Assembly: GCA_031255715.1 (NCBI GenBank)
Contig: JAIRRZ010000036.1
Span: 1 to 48,176, forward strand
From: Puniceicoccales bacterium
Lineage (GTDB): Bacteria; Verrucomicrobiota; Verrucomicrobiia; Opitutales; LL51
Direction: 5' to 3'
Length of the DNA: 48,176 nt
Positions within the stretch are counted from its first letter, which is position 1. The number at the start of each line of letters is the position of its first letter. The notes below the pieces were generated by a model. It worked only from the letters and a program-made list of their open reading frames with translations. It was not told where the DNA came from and searched no databases. Position numbers and translations under genes: made by a program. Of the stretch, positions 1-8,477 are shown one piece after another.

Positions 1-482
1 AAAAATTAAAACTTCGGCGGTAAGCATTGTATTTGCATCCAAAAGTACACTTTTTACCCACATTGCAACTATTGTCACTACGAGTTTGATTCCCAGAGGG
101 CTCCGCCCTCTGGACTCCCGCAAGGAGTCCGGACTCCGTGACCGCGGTCCGCGGCCAAACCATGCGAGGTGTTCGCGGGGGTTGGCCCCGGCCCGGGGGT
201 GGGGGCGGGGGCCCCCGCACGACCGGGGGTCCTGAGACCCCCGCCCGCGGCTTCGCCGCGGGCGGGGCTTTAATATTTTAATTAAAGACCTATGCGGCCA
301 AACCAAGCGAAAACTTCGCATGGTTTGGCCGCGTACCGAGGTCAAGGAGTCCGGACTCCTTGCGGGAGTCCAGAGGGCGGAGCCCTCTGGGAATCAAAAT
401 AGTAGTGACAATAGTTGCAATGTGGGTAAAAAGTGTACTTTTGGATGCAAATACAATGCTTACCGCCGAAGTTTTAATTTTT
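1..482. repeat. Large imperfect inverted repeat containing the priA 5' end
   Basis: Positions 1-170 are the reverse complement of 313-482 (coordinates sum to 483), around a loop of about 142 bp. The outer 80 bp (1-80 against 403-482) match perfectly and include the first codons of priA. The inner parts, made of GC-rich repeat modules (gagggctccgccctc, aaggagtccggactcctt), carry scattered mismatches at 83-86, 138, 141-150 and 168-170. The loop holds the GC-rich palindrome 239-267. Because the arms are not identical, a simple foldback artefact is not the only explanation. The window begins inside the left arm, so its full extent is unknown. Confidence 0.9.
239..267. repeat. GC-rich palindrome (module E), copy 1
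   Basis: Two 13-bp arms (ccccgcccgcggc and its complement) surround a ttc loop. The same palindrome recurs at 3939-3963 and 8187-8213, and in a shortened form near 42622-42650. It would form a very stable hairpin in RNA or a cruciform in DNA. It stands out sharply from the A+T-rich surroundings. Confidence 0.85.
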
Positions 483-2654
483 GCCCCCATCGATTGTTCA
501 TTCGCTTATGCCATTCCCGATGGTTTACGTGGTACGGTTCAAGTTGGCTCACTTGTGAATATTATCGTTGGAAAATCTAAAAAAATGGGTTTGGTGGTTG
601 CGCTTAATGAGAAAAATCCAGCGGCACTTTCCTATACTTTGAAGCCTATTTTGAGTACGGTTTACGACATTCCGATCACCGATGCGACACTTATTAAACT
701 TTATTTTTGGATTGCGAAGTATTATATTTGCGATTTATTTTCAGTAATTGATGCAGCGATTCCATCGGTAATTCGTAAAAATATTCCTTTTAAACTGATT
801 TCTTATTTACGGTTAACCCCAGATAGTGGGATAGTGATTGATGAAAAAAAATTACCAAGACAGTATGAAGCATGGCAATTTTTGCAGCAAAATCCATTCA
901 TCGCCAAAAGTAAGTTTTTAGATAAATTTTCGCGAAATATTTTGGAAGCTTTGTTGCGAAAGAATGTTGTCTATGAAACTTTTCAACGGTTGGAACGCAT
1001 TGTCTATGGAGCATCAAATTTGTTAAAAAAGTACAATAAAAGTATAACGTTAACGTGGGAACAAGCGCAAATTGTAGCATCGGTGCGGCAAAGTTTGCAG
1101 AGCAAAACTTTCCGGGTTCATTTGTTGCACGGCGTAACTGGATCCGGGAAAACGGAAATTTACATTGATTTAATTTGTCACGTTTTGGAGGAGGGCGGTT
1201 CGGTTTTATATTTGTTACCAGAACTCGCTTTAACGGCGCAAGTTGTAGAAAAACTACGTTCTCGTTTTGATGGGCTATTGGTTTTGGTTTGGCATAGTGG
1301 GTTATCAGATGGTGAGCGACGCGATACCTGGCAAAGTGCTTTAAATGAAGATTCGACGGTTGTTGTTGGAGCACGTTCGGCAATTTTTTTGCCCATAAAT
1401 AATTTGCGATTAATCGTTGTCGATGAGGAACATGAATCGGCGTATAAGCAAAACGAACATCCTCGTTACCATGGCCGTGATGTGGCGATTTACCGTGCAA
1501 AATTACAGGATACTGTTTGTCTGCTGGGGTCTGCTACTCCTTCAATTGAATCTTATTTTAATACAAAATTCAAGAATTATAAACTTGAAGTATTATCCAA
1601 GCGCATCGATTCCCATCGATTACCGTTGGTGCACGTCGTTGATATGCGTTACGAGAAAAATTCGAATATTTTTTCTCGATTACTTATAAAAAAAATGGAA
1701 GAGCGTCTGGAAAAAAAAGAGCAAATTATACTTTTTCTCAATCGTCGGGGGTATGCGACAACCGTTTTGTGTAAGTGCTGTGATTTCATTGCAATTTGCC
1801 CCCATTGCAGTATTCCATTGACGTATCATAGGGCAAAAAATTTACTTATTTGTCATTTTTGTGCTCACCGGGAGGTATCACATTTCAAATGTCCAAAATG
1901 TGGGGCGCTGGAAATTTTTTACAATGGTGTCGGTACGCAGCGCGTTGAGCAGGTGGTAGGCGAGTTATTTCCGCAGGTGCGTGCCGCACGTATAGACTCG
2001 GATATCATGGGTAAAAAATACGAATTCATTCGCATTTTATCGGATTTTCGCGAAAGAAAAACAAGTATTTTACTCGGAACGCAGATGATTGCAAAGGGAT
2101 TAGATTTTCCGAATGTGACACTTGTGGGATTATTAAATGCAGATGGATCATTAAATCAGCAAGATTTTCGAGCAAATGAGCGGACATTTCAACTGTTAGT
2201 TCAGGTAGCAGGGCGATCGGGACGCGGAGAAGTACCCGGTGAAGTTATTATTCAGACACACATTCCGGGCAATGAAATTATATTTCTTTCGAAAAGTGCG
2301 GATTACGTAGAATTTTTTACGAGTGAATTAAAAATGCGGAAAATGTTTCATTATCCGCCCTATTGGCACATTATTAATATAAATTTATCGGGAGAAAATT
2401 TGGAATTAGTAAAACTTTTTTCTAAAGATTTCGCCAAACATTTGGTAGAATTTTTTATTAACGAACCGGTAAAAATTCGAGGTCCTATGGTTTCTCCTTT
2501 GGAGAAATTGCAAAATCGCTATCGCTATACCATTTTAATTTTTGTGCAGAGTGTGAGTAAGATTTCTGAAAAATTACAATTATTTCGCAATCAAACCACT
2601 ATTCCTTCTGGTATTTATTTATCCTTTGATGTCGATGCTTTAGATTTTTTGTGA
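456..2654 (+). CDS. priA: Primosomal protein N' (replication restart helicase PriA)
   Basis: PriA recognises abandoned replication forks and reloads the replisome. From ATG 456 the protein has 732 residues, normal for the family. An N-terminal 3'-DNA-binding domain is followed by Walker A GVTGSGKT near residue 226 and a DEEH box near 322. SATPS follows, then the paired zinc clusters (CKCC, CPHC, CHFC, CPKC, about residues 439-485) and helicase motifs ending in QVAGRSGRG. The open frame extends upstream to 360 (TTG) with ATG also at 420. ATG 456 fits the family N-terminus (VLIFAPIDCSFAYAIPDGL). No clear ribosome binding site is seen. Its start lies inside a large inverted repeat, so promoter and first codons are duplicated in reverse at positions 1-80. 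Confidence 0.95.
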   Translation: MLTAEVLIFAPIDCSFAYAIPDGLRGTVQVGSLVNIIVGKSKKMGLVVALNEKNPAALSYTLKPILSTVYDIPITDATLIKLYFWIAKYYICDLFSVIDAAIPSVIRKNIPFKLISYLRLTPDSGIVIDEKKLPRQYEAWQFLQQNPFIAKSKFLDKFSRNILEALLRKNVVYETFQRLERIVYGASNLLKKYNKSITLTWEQAQIVASVRQSLQSKTFRVHLLHGVTGSGKTEIYIDLICHVLEEGGSVLYLLPELALTAQVVEKLRSRFDGLLVLVWHSGLSDGERRDTWQSALNEDSTVVVGARSAIFLPINNLRLIVVDEEHESAYKQNEHPRYHGRDVAIYRAKLQDTVCLLGSATPSIESYFNTKFKNYKLEVLSKRIDSHRLPLVHVVDMRYEKNSNIFSRLLIKKMEERLEKKEQIILFLNRRGYATTVLCKCCDFIAICPHCSIPLTYHRAKNLLICHFCAHREVSHFKCPKCGALEIFYNGVGTQRVEQVVGELFPQVRAARIDSDIMGKKYEFIRILSDFRERKTSILLGTQMIAKGLDFPNVTLVGLLNADGSLNQQDFRANERTFQLLVQVAGRSGRGEVPGEVIIQTHIPGNEIIFLSKSADYVEFFTSELKMRKMFHYPPYWHIININLSGENLELVKLFSKDFAKHLVEFFINEPVKIRGPMVSPLEKLQNRYRYTILIFVQSVSKISEKLQLFRNQTTIPSGIYLSFDVDALDFL

Positions 2655-2683
2655 AAATATTACAACAATATCTCGACATAATT

Positions 2684-3166
2684 TTAATATTTTTTCAATA
2701 AGCATACGCTGTGACAGGCGATGGCTTTTTTTTCGCCAATGGCGTCAAGGTTCTCGTTTGTTGTCGCCTTGATACCGATTTGAGTTGCTTGAAATCGCAA
2801 CAATTTAGCTAGATTATTGCGCATTAAATGGATGTATGGCGATAATTTTGGTTCTTGGGCAACGATTGTGCAATCGATGTTTGCCACTTTATAGCCACAG
2901 TGCAAAATTTTATTTTCATAAATATTTTGTAATATTTTGGTTGACGCGATACCCATTATTTTTTCATCCGTATCGGGGTATAATTGTCCAATATTGGGAA
3001 GAGCTAGGGCTCCAAGGAACGCATCAGCGATCGCATGGCAAAGGCAATCCGCGTCAGAATGACCGAGTAACCCACGCTCGAATGGAATTTTAATGCCTCC
3101 TAAAATTAATATTCGTCCCTCAACAAGGCGATGAATGTCGTAGCCATGACCAATTCTTAGTTCCAT
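2684..3166 (-). CDS. ispF: 2-C-methyl-D-erythritol 2,4-cyclodiphosphate synthase
   Basis: IspF closes the cyclodiphosphate ring in the non-mevalonate (MEP) isoprenoid pathway in the cytoplasm. The 160-residue length is typical. The metal site DIH is at residues 10-12 (GHGYDIHRL), followed by LLGHSDADCLCHAIADAFLGA and the DTDE segment. The C-terminal family motif appears as KATTNENLDAIGEKKAIAC. It is convergent with priA, with only about 30 bp between the stops. Its start overlaps the end of the upstream RluA-like gene by 10 bp, so the two are probably co-transcribed. ispE of the same pathway lies at 16.6 kb. Confidence 0.95.
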   Translation of the reverse strand: MELRIGHGYDIHRLVEGRILILGGIKIPFERGLLGHSDADCLCHAIADAFLGALALPNIGQLYPDTDEKIMGIASTKILQNIYENKILHCGYKVANIDCTIVAQEPKLSPYIHLMRNNLAKLLRFQATQIGIKATTNENLDAIGEKKAIACHSVCLLKKY

Positions 3167-3843
3167 TTTTGAATAATTTTTAGCATTGCTGTAAACTTAC
3201 TAGGCAATGGTGATGTTATTTTTACATTATTTCCATCGTATGGAAAATTAATCTCGGACAAATAAATACAAACTGCCGGATATAATGGCATTAAAATTCC
3301 CTTTCGATTTAATTTTACTGTTTGTTTGAAATTTGATAAAATCGGAATGGGGATTTTATTATAAACATCTTCGCCTAGGATTTTTATGCCTACTTCATGC
3401 GCATGGAGACGGGCCTGATGTTTGCGTAAAAAATCCATTTCCACGGACCATAGTGTAAATTGTTTCAATATTTTAATTTTTTTAAAAATAGTTCGAGATT
3501 TTTTTCCTGTCGTATGGGAAATAATCATGTGGCCATACTCGCGATGCTTTGCAATCGGTAGATCACATGTGATTTCATCTGGCAAATTGTCATTATTTTG
3601 GGCGAGAATTATGAAATTAAATACCATCTTTGCTGAACCGTAAATATTTCTTAAACTGTTGTAAGATTGTTTATTTTTTGCGCACAGAACAATGCCACTT
3701 AGTTCTCTATCAAGGGAGTAAACTGGCGAGAATGAAAGAAATTTTGTTGAGAGTAAAAAACTTGTTTCAGTGCCAATCGGTTTTTCGATTGCGCAATAAC
3801 CCGTGGAATTCGCGATAATTTTTAATGAAAAATGAGCGTTCAA
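3157..3843 (-). CDS. RluA-family pseudouridine synthase-like protein
   Basis: The protein has 228 residues and resembles the catalytic domain of RluA-type enzymes that isomerise uridine in rRNA or tRNA. The catalytic-aspartate motif is present as VYSLDRELSGIVLCAKN near residues 41-57. A later RKHQARLHAHEVGIKILGEDVY stands where the family has HQIRVHLAHIGHPIVGDPLY. There is no N-terminal S4 domain, and the first motif is eroded (the usual HRLDR is YSLDR). The frame opens at TTG 3843 with no ATG upstream, so the start is uncertain. Overlap with ispF suggests an operon. The substrate cannot be named, and the enzyme may be degenerate. Confidence 0.7.
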   Translation of the reverse strand: MNAHFSLKIIANSTGYCAIEKPIGTETSFLLSTKFLSFSPVYSLDRELSGIVLCAKNKQSYNSLRNIYGSAKMVFNFIILAQNNDNLPDEITCDLPIAKHREYGHMIISHTTGKKSRTIFKKIKILKQFTLWSVEMDFLRKHQARLHAHEVGIKILGEDVYNKIPIPILSNFKQTVKLNRKGILMPLYPAVCIYLSEINFPYDGNNVKITSPLPSKFTAMLKIIQKWN

Positions 3844-4263
3844 TGTTGTTCTATATATGGTCCTGATTTGCTAAAGACAATAATATTTGTAGCTCCTCCA
3901 GAGAGGTCTGTTTTCTGGAATCCTTAGCCGAGTGTTGTCCGCCCGCGGCTTCGCCGCGGGCGGGGTATCGATAATTATTTACTTGATTGCATAATGCTGT
4001 GGGATGTGGGGAAGGTGGAAACGAGAACGAATGGGATCGAAATTAGGTCGATCGTATAAGAGATTATCAGTTCTGTCTGCGAAGTACAATTGAGGGGGAG
4101 TTTTTCAGTGCTGTTAGGTAGAGTTAACAATATTTGTACGTTTTTATAGGGTATATAGCAAATTGTTTCGATGTCACTGTTTTCGGGTAAAGGTTTATTT
4201 TACAAGATTATGGGAAGTGATGAGATCAAACGTATTATTTTGAGAAGCGGCATGTGAGCCATG
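3844..4263. other. Gene-free interval with a decayed GC-rich repeat
   Basis: No credible gene is visible. Positions 3896-3930 are an eroded copy of the repeat module seen at 91-130: aligned differences are mainly C to T. An intact copy of palindrome module E follows at 3939-3963. The rest (3967-4263) is A+T-rich and shows no strong signal. It lies between the divergent-side end of the RluA-like gene and the 3' end of tmRNA. Confidence 0.5.
3939..3963. repeat. GC-rich palindrome (module E), copy 2
   Basis: Eleven-base arms ccgcccgcggc pair around a ttc loop and are identical in sequence to copy 1. The palindrome is intact although the repeat module beside it (3896-3930) has decayed. Confidence 0.85.
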
Positions 4264-4680
<417 letters not shown>

Positions 4681-4716
4681 AAGAACGCACATTACAGATT
4701 AATTTGAATTTTATTT

Positions 4717-4722
4717 TGTCAA
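4717..4722 (-). promoter_or_regulatory. Possible -35 box for tmRNA
   Basis: On the minus strand a perfect TTGACA lies 36 bases before the mature 5' end of tmRNA. A poor -10 candidate (TAATCT) follows. Transcription probably starts a few bases before the mature end, with RNase P trimming. The -10 assignment is weak. Confidence 0.4.
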
Positions 4723-4889
4723 GAGAATTGATGAAATATATATAATAAAATAAATTTTTTGTATTTTTCTTTTGGTATAATGGATAAATTTGCGATAGCA
4801 TTTTCGTAATGGAAATGATTGCTTGGTAAAGTTATAAAAACTCTCAGAAGAGGTTTATTGTATTTCGTTTGGCTGTGCTGTCAAATATT

Positions 4890-5180
4890 AGAAATAATTT
4901 TCCGGATTCAGCAGATCTCAAATCGTGTATGGCAGGTGAGGTAGGATATGAGAGGGCCACGTAAATATTGGGAAATTTGTTGCATTCAACCAATTTGAGA
5001 TCAGCGCAACATAGTAGTTCCTATCGCTTGTTGTTTATCCTTATTTCGAGGAAATAATTTTTTAGATTCGGCAAACTTTGGATTGTTTGGAAAGAACAGG
5101 ATGATACGCAACGGAATTACATAAGCATTAAAAAACTTGGCGTATCAAGTCAATCCGGGATCAGCGAAATATAAAGATCA
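4890..5180. repeat. Degenerate tandem units of about 160 bp
   Basis: gaaataattttccggattcagca at 4891-4913 corresponds to a near match at 5051-5073, and the gatcagcg blocks near 5000 and 5160 have the same 160-bp offset. A related gattcagc occurs again at 5231. Similarity between is weak. No reading frame is shared, so the units may be old non-coding duplications upstream of tmRNA. The surrounding 4723-5423 interval holds no convincing gene. Confidence 0.5.
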
Positions 5181-5181
5181 C

Positions 5182-5250
5182 AAATTACAAACATGCCGTT
5201 TGCTCCCACCCTCTATCTATTAGTCTTAGAAGATTCAGCTATGTTGTCAA
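5182..5250 (-). promoter_or_regulatory. TTGACA / G-rich intergenic motif, copy A
   Basis: On the minus strand TTGACA (5245-5250) is followed after 31 bases by gagggtgggagc (5202-5213), then aaacggcatgtttgtaattt. The layout matches copies at 9884, 20949 and 33150. A -10-like TAAGACT lies at the expected distance. Transcription would run towards tmRNA across the tandem units. Confidence 0.6.
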
Positions 5251-5423
5251 GTTGTTTGAGCGGTATTTACATTTTGCATTTTCCGGAATAGTGAGTTTCA
5301 ATTTTCAGGAGAGGTATTCTAAATTGACATATGCAACAACGAATCTATTCCTGATTCTTGGGAGGTTAGATGGTACTGTCAAGTTTCTTTTAGCAATATT
5401 CCATAAAGATAATTACTATTTAC

Positions 5424-7256
5424 TTACATTGCTTCCATCGATTCCGATAATTGTAGCCATTCTTGCTCCCTATGAGTCAATTCCTGCGCAATGAATGTAA
5501 ATTCTTGAAAAAGATTTTCATCGTAGGATAAATTGATTTGAGTTTCAAGTTGCTGCTTTTTTTGACTGAGTACTTCGATAGATTGCACTAATTCTTCGAG
5601 TCGTTTTAGCATTTGTTTTTTCTTTTTTTCATCTTTCGATGATAGTCGATTTTTTTTTGTATTTTTTGACGCATTTTCTGATTTTTTCAATTCCCGCTTT
5701 TCTGCAAGAACAACCTCAACGTAATCCTCTAAGTCTCCGTCGAAGGGCGAACAATGTTGATTCTTAACCAATAGAAGCTGATCGCAAACCGATTCGATAA
5801 AGTAAAAATCGTGCGAAACTAGAACGACAGCTCCCACATATTCGTTGAGTGCATCGATGAGTGCATCTTTTGCATCGATATCAAGGTGATTGGTCGGTTC
5901 ATCGAGGATTAAAATGTGCGGTGCTTGGCGAGTAATAATAGCTAGTAAAAGTCTTGTTTTTTCGCCTCCAGAAAGGTTGCGCACATGCGTATCAGACTTT
6001 TGTTTCATGAGTCCAAATCGCGCTAATTGTGCCCGGATCTGCGTTTCGCTGCAGTCGAGTAAAATTGCCGATAGGATTTCAAATGGTGTTTTCTCGATCG
6101 CTAATTCATCCGTTAGCTGCTGTGAAAAATAAGCAATTTGTAATTTTTTAGCAAATTCAATACTTCCTTCCAAAAGTGCTAACCGATTCGAAAGCACTTT
6201 TACTAAAGTTGACTTTCCGTTGCCGTTCGCACCCAATAGAGCTATACGGTCGCCCGCATCGATCTTGAGGTTGAGATCTTCCAAAACGATGCGATTGCCA
6301 TAGCCTGCTATACCTTTTTTAACATTAATTAGTAAACGATCAATTGGCTTTGGATTGGGAAAGGAAAAACTAACCGTATGATCATGGTCTAATCTCGGCA
6401 GTTTTTCCATTTTTTCAAGCATTTTTATTCGGCTTTGTGCCTGTTTAGCCTTCGAAGCCTTGTAGCGGAAGCGATCGACAAATGATTGTAAATGTTTTCG
6501 CGTCGCTTCTTGTTTTTCAATCCGTTTAGCAAGTGCTTGCTGCTGATTGGCCCGCGTTTCAATAAAAATATCGTAGTTTCCGGAATATAAAATTCCCGAT
6601 GGAAGATGAAGAATTTTATCGCACAGCGTATTCAAAAAATCACGTTCATGGCTGATCATGAGAATCATCTTTTGTGTGTGAATTTTTTGTAAGTAATTTT
6701 TCAGCCAGAGCGATGTTTCGAAATCGAGGTGATTACTCGGTTCATCCAGCAATAAAATGTCAGATGGGGCAAACAGGGTTGCGCCAAGGGCAGCGCGAAT
6801 CTGCCAACCTCCCGAAAAATCTTTCAATGGTTTTTGGAAGTCTTGATTGGAAAACCCAAGTCCCGAAAGTATGGTTGCGGCACGAATTTCGGCATTAAAT
6901 CCGTCAACTGCTTCTATTTTTTCGAAAATCTCTGCCAATTTCATTCCGTCATGTTCTTCTTCGGAAGCGCGGCGTAGATCCATCAGATCGCTATCGGCTT
7001 GCAGGACAAAGTCGAGTAGCTTTATGGAATGATCACTAATTTCCTGGCGAACGGTTACAACTTTTGCTCCATTTGGTTTCGTAATCATTCCCTGATCTGA
7101 CGCTAAGTCGCCTAAAATCAAGCGAAAAAGCGTGCTTTTTCCGCAACCATTTGCGCCAACGATGCCAATGGTTGTATTAGCAGGAAGGTAGAAGGAAAGC
7201 TCATCGAGCAAAATACGTCCTCCGATTGAATAACTCAAATTTTGAACCTCTATCAC
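5424..7256 (-). CDS. ABC-F family ATPase (Uup/YheS-like)
   Basis: ABC-F proteins have two fused ATPase domains and no membrane domain. They act on the ribosome as translation factors, and some give antibiotic resistance. Domain 1 has Walker A GANGCGKST at residues 34-42, signature FSGGWQIRAALG and DEPSNHLD. Domain 2 has GANGNGKST near 345, LSGGEKTRLLLA and DEPTNHLD. The linker (EKQEATRKHLQSFVDRFRYKASKAKQAQSRIKMLEKM) fits the family arm that enters the E site. A charged C-terminal coiled coil (about residues 525-605) resembles YheS/Uup. The start is GTG 7256. The gene is divergent from the NIF3-like gene with less than 100 bp between. The exact subfamily is not settled. Confidence 0.9.
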   Translation of the reverse strand: MIEVQNLSYSIGGRILLDELSFYLPANTTIGIVGANGCGKSTLFRLILGDLASDQGMITKPNGAKVVTVRQEISDHSIKLLDFVLQADSDLMDLRRASEEEHDGMKLAEIFEKIEAVDGFNAEIRAATILSGLGFSNQDFQKPLKDFSGGWQIRAALGATLFAPSDILLLDEPSNHLDFETSLWLKNYLQKIHTQKMILMISHERDFLNTLCDKILHLPSGILYSGNYDIFIETRANQQQALAKRIEKQEATRKHLQSFVDRFRYKASKAKQAQSRIKMLEKMEKLPRLDHDHTVSFSFPNPKPIDRLLINVKKGIAGYGNRIVLEDLNLKIDAGDRIALLGANGNGKSTLVKVLSNRLALLEGSIEFAKKLQIAYFSQQLTDELAIEKTPFEILSAILLDCSETQIRAQLARFGLMKQKSDTHVRNLSGGEKTRLLLAIITRQAPHILILDEPTNHLDIDAKDALIDALNEYVGAVVLVSHDFYFIESVCDQLLLVKNQHCSPFDGDLEDYVEVVLAEKRELKKSENASKNTKKNRLSSKDEKKKKQMLKRLEELVQSIEVLSQKKQQLETQINLSYDENLFQEFTFIAQELTHREQEWLQLSESMEAM

Positions 7257-7348
7257 GTTAAAATCATTATTTGATCATAAAATCTTTATTCAAGAATTAT
7301 TTGGATTTTTGTTGTATATTTTGTGTCATTTTATCTATTAATTTCATT

Positions 7349-8101
7349 ATGTTATCGCTTGCTGATATTGTGAAATATTGCGATACGCGCCTAGATATTG
7401 GTGCCATCGAAGACGCTGAAGGTGCGTGCAACGGATTGCAATTTCAAAATAGTGGAAAAATTTCAAAGATTGCAGCAGCGGTGGATGCTTCCCTAGAAAC
7501 TATCGAAAAAGCAATCGCCATTGATGCCAATTTTTTAATTGTCCATCACGGTCTTTTTTGGGGAAAAACAATACCCATAACGGAAAATACTTATAAAAAA
7601 TATAAGTTGCTTATGGACTATGATATTGCGGTTTATTCTTGCCATTTACCTTTAGATGCGCACATGGACATTGGTAATAATGCATGCATGGCGAGACTAT
7701 TTGGATTAACAAATGTGATCCAAGCTTTTGAATACCATGGTGTAAAAATCGGTGTTATGGGTGATAAATTAATCCAGCGTTCTCAATTGCAGACATTGTT
7801 AGCGGCCACATTTCCCCGCGTCATTGCAATGGAATTTGGTTCGGAAAATATTGAAAAAATCGGTATTATTTCTGGTGGTAGCGGTAGTTTAATCGTTCAA
7901 GCAAAGAATTATGGGGTGAATGCGATTATCGTGGGGGAGTGCCAGCAATATCACTATAATATTGTCCGGGAAAATAATATCAATACGTATATTTGTGGTC
8001 ACTATGCAACGGAAACCTTTGGTGTCGAAGCCCTCGGAAAGGAAGTTGCTCAAAAATTTTCTCTATCTTTTGAGTTTATTGACACGGAGTGTCCGCTGTG
8101 A
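7349..8101 (+). CDS. NIF3-like (YbgI family) dinuclear metal-centre protein
   Basis: This family forms hexameric rings with a two-metal site. Its function is uncertain, and some members act as GTP cyclohydrolase I type 2. ATG 7349 gives 250 residues beginning MLSLADIVKYCDTRL, which fits the family N-terminus. An in-frame start at 7271 would add a hydrophobic 26-residue leader not normal for the family. Metal ligands are visible in FLIVHHGLFWG, in YSCHLPLDAHMDIGNN and in the C-terminal CGHYATETFGVEALG. The length fits the short form without the inserted domain. Divergent from the ABC-F gene. Confidence 0.88.
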   Translation: MLSLADIVKYCDTRLDIGAIEDAEGACNGLQFQNSGKISKIAAAVDASLETIEKAIAIDANFLIVHHGLFWGKTIPITENTYKKYKLLMDYDIAVYSCHLPLDAHMDIGNNACMARLFGLTNVIQAFEYHGVKIGVMGDKLIQRSQLQTLLAATFPRVIAMEFGSENIEKIGIISGGSGSLIVQAKNYGVNAIIVGECQQYHYNIVRENNINTYICGHYATETFGVEALGKEVAQKFSLSFEFIDTECPL

Positions 8102-8124
8102 CCTGGAAGATTTTGCCTTCTGGT

Positions 8125-8284
8125 TAAGGGCTGCGCATCCTTAGGAATCTTAGGATTTATTCCTTAAACCTGGGTTTCAGCTGCATCCCGCCCGCGGCGA
8201 AGCCGCGGGCGGGGGTTATTGATCATACGGCTGAGGAGTTCTCAATTCCTTGCGAAAATCCAGAAGACAGAACCCTCTCAGTAA
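8125..8284. repeat. Decayed copy of the GC-rich composite repeat
   Basis: 8125-8186 aligns with the reverse complement of the 99-bp module at 42668-42766: taagggctgcgc is kept while ggggatccatcccctgg has become taggatttattccttaa. 8232-8284 aligns with 343-395, where cgggagtccagagggcggag has become cgaaaatccagaagacagaa. Nearly all substitutions are G to A or C to T. An intact palindrome E (8187-8213) sits between the two decayed halves. Confidence 0.75.
8187..8213. repeat. GC-rich palindrome (module E), copy 3
   Basis: Twelve-base arms cccgcccgcggc pair around gaa. The stem is perfect although both flanks are heavily eroded repeat sequence. This suggests a later insertion, gene conversion or selection on the palindrome. 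Confidence 0.85.
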
Positions 8285-8295
8285 AACTAAAAAGG

Positions 8296-8366
8296 TGCAG
8301 GCAGAGGGAATCGAACCCTCGATTCGAGCTTGGGAAGCTCACGTGTTACCGCTATACTATGCCTGC
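8296..8366 (-). tRNA. tRNA-Gly (anticodon CCC)
   Basis: The minus strand folds as a cloverleaf. The acceptor is GCAGGCA with TGCCTGC, and the anticodon loop is TTCCCAA on a stem TGAGC/GCTCG. The T arm is GAGGG TTCGATT CCCTC. The discriminator is A, followed in the DNA by CCT, so the terminal CCA is not encoded. Divergent from the translocator-like gene. Confidence 0.93.
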
Positions 8367-8477
8367 TAATCAAAGAGGCAGGCTAAGATTTAGTTTATAG
8401 GAATCAAGCTTTTTTTTGTATACGATGAATCAAAATTTAATGCTTGAAATATTTTTACATTTTTTTACTATAAATTT

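Noticed and set aside
898-1500. 200-residue minus-strand frame inside priA
   Set aside because: Lies fully in antisense to a clear helicase gene; low-complexity and no family pattern.
5252-5494. 80-residue plus-strand frame upstream of the ABC-F stop
   Set aside because: Overlaps the real gene and has no ribosome binding site or family resemblance.
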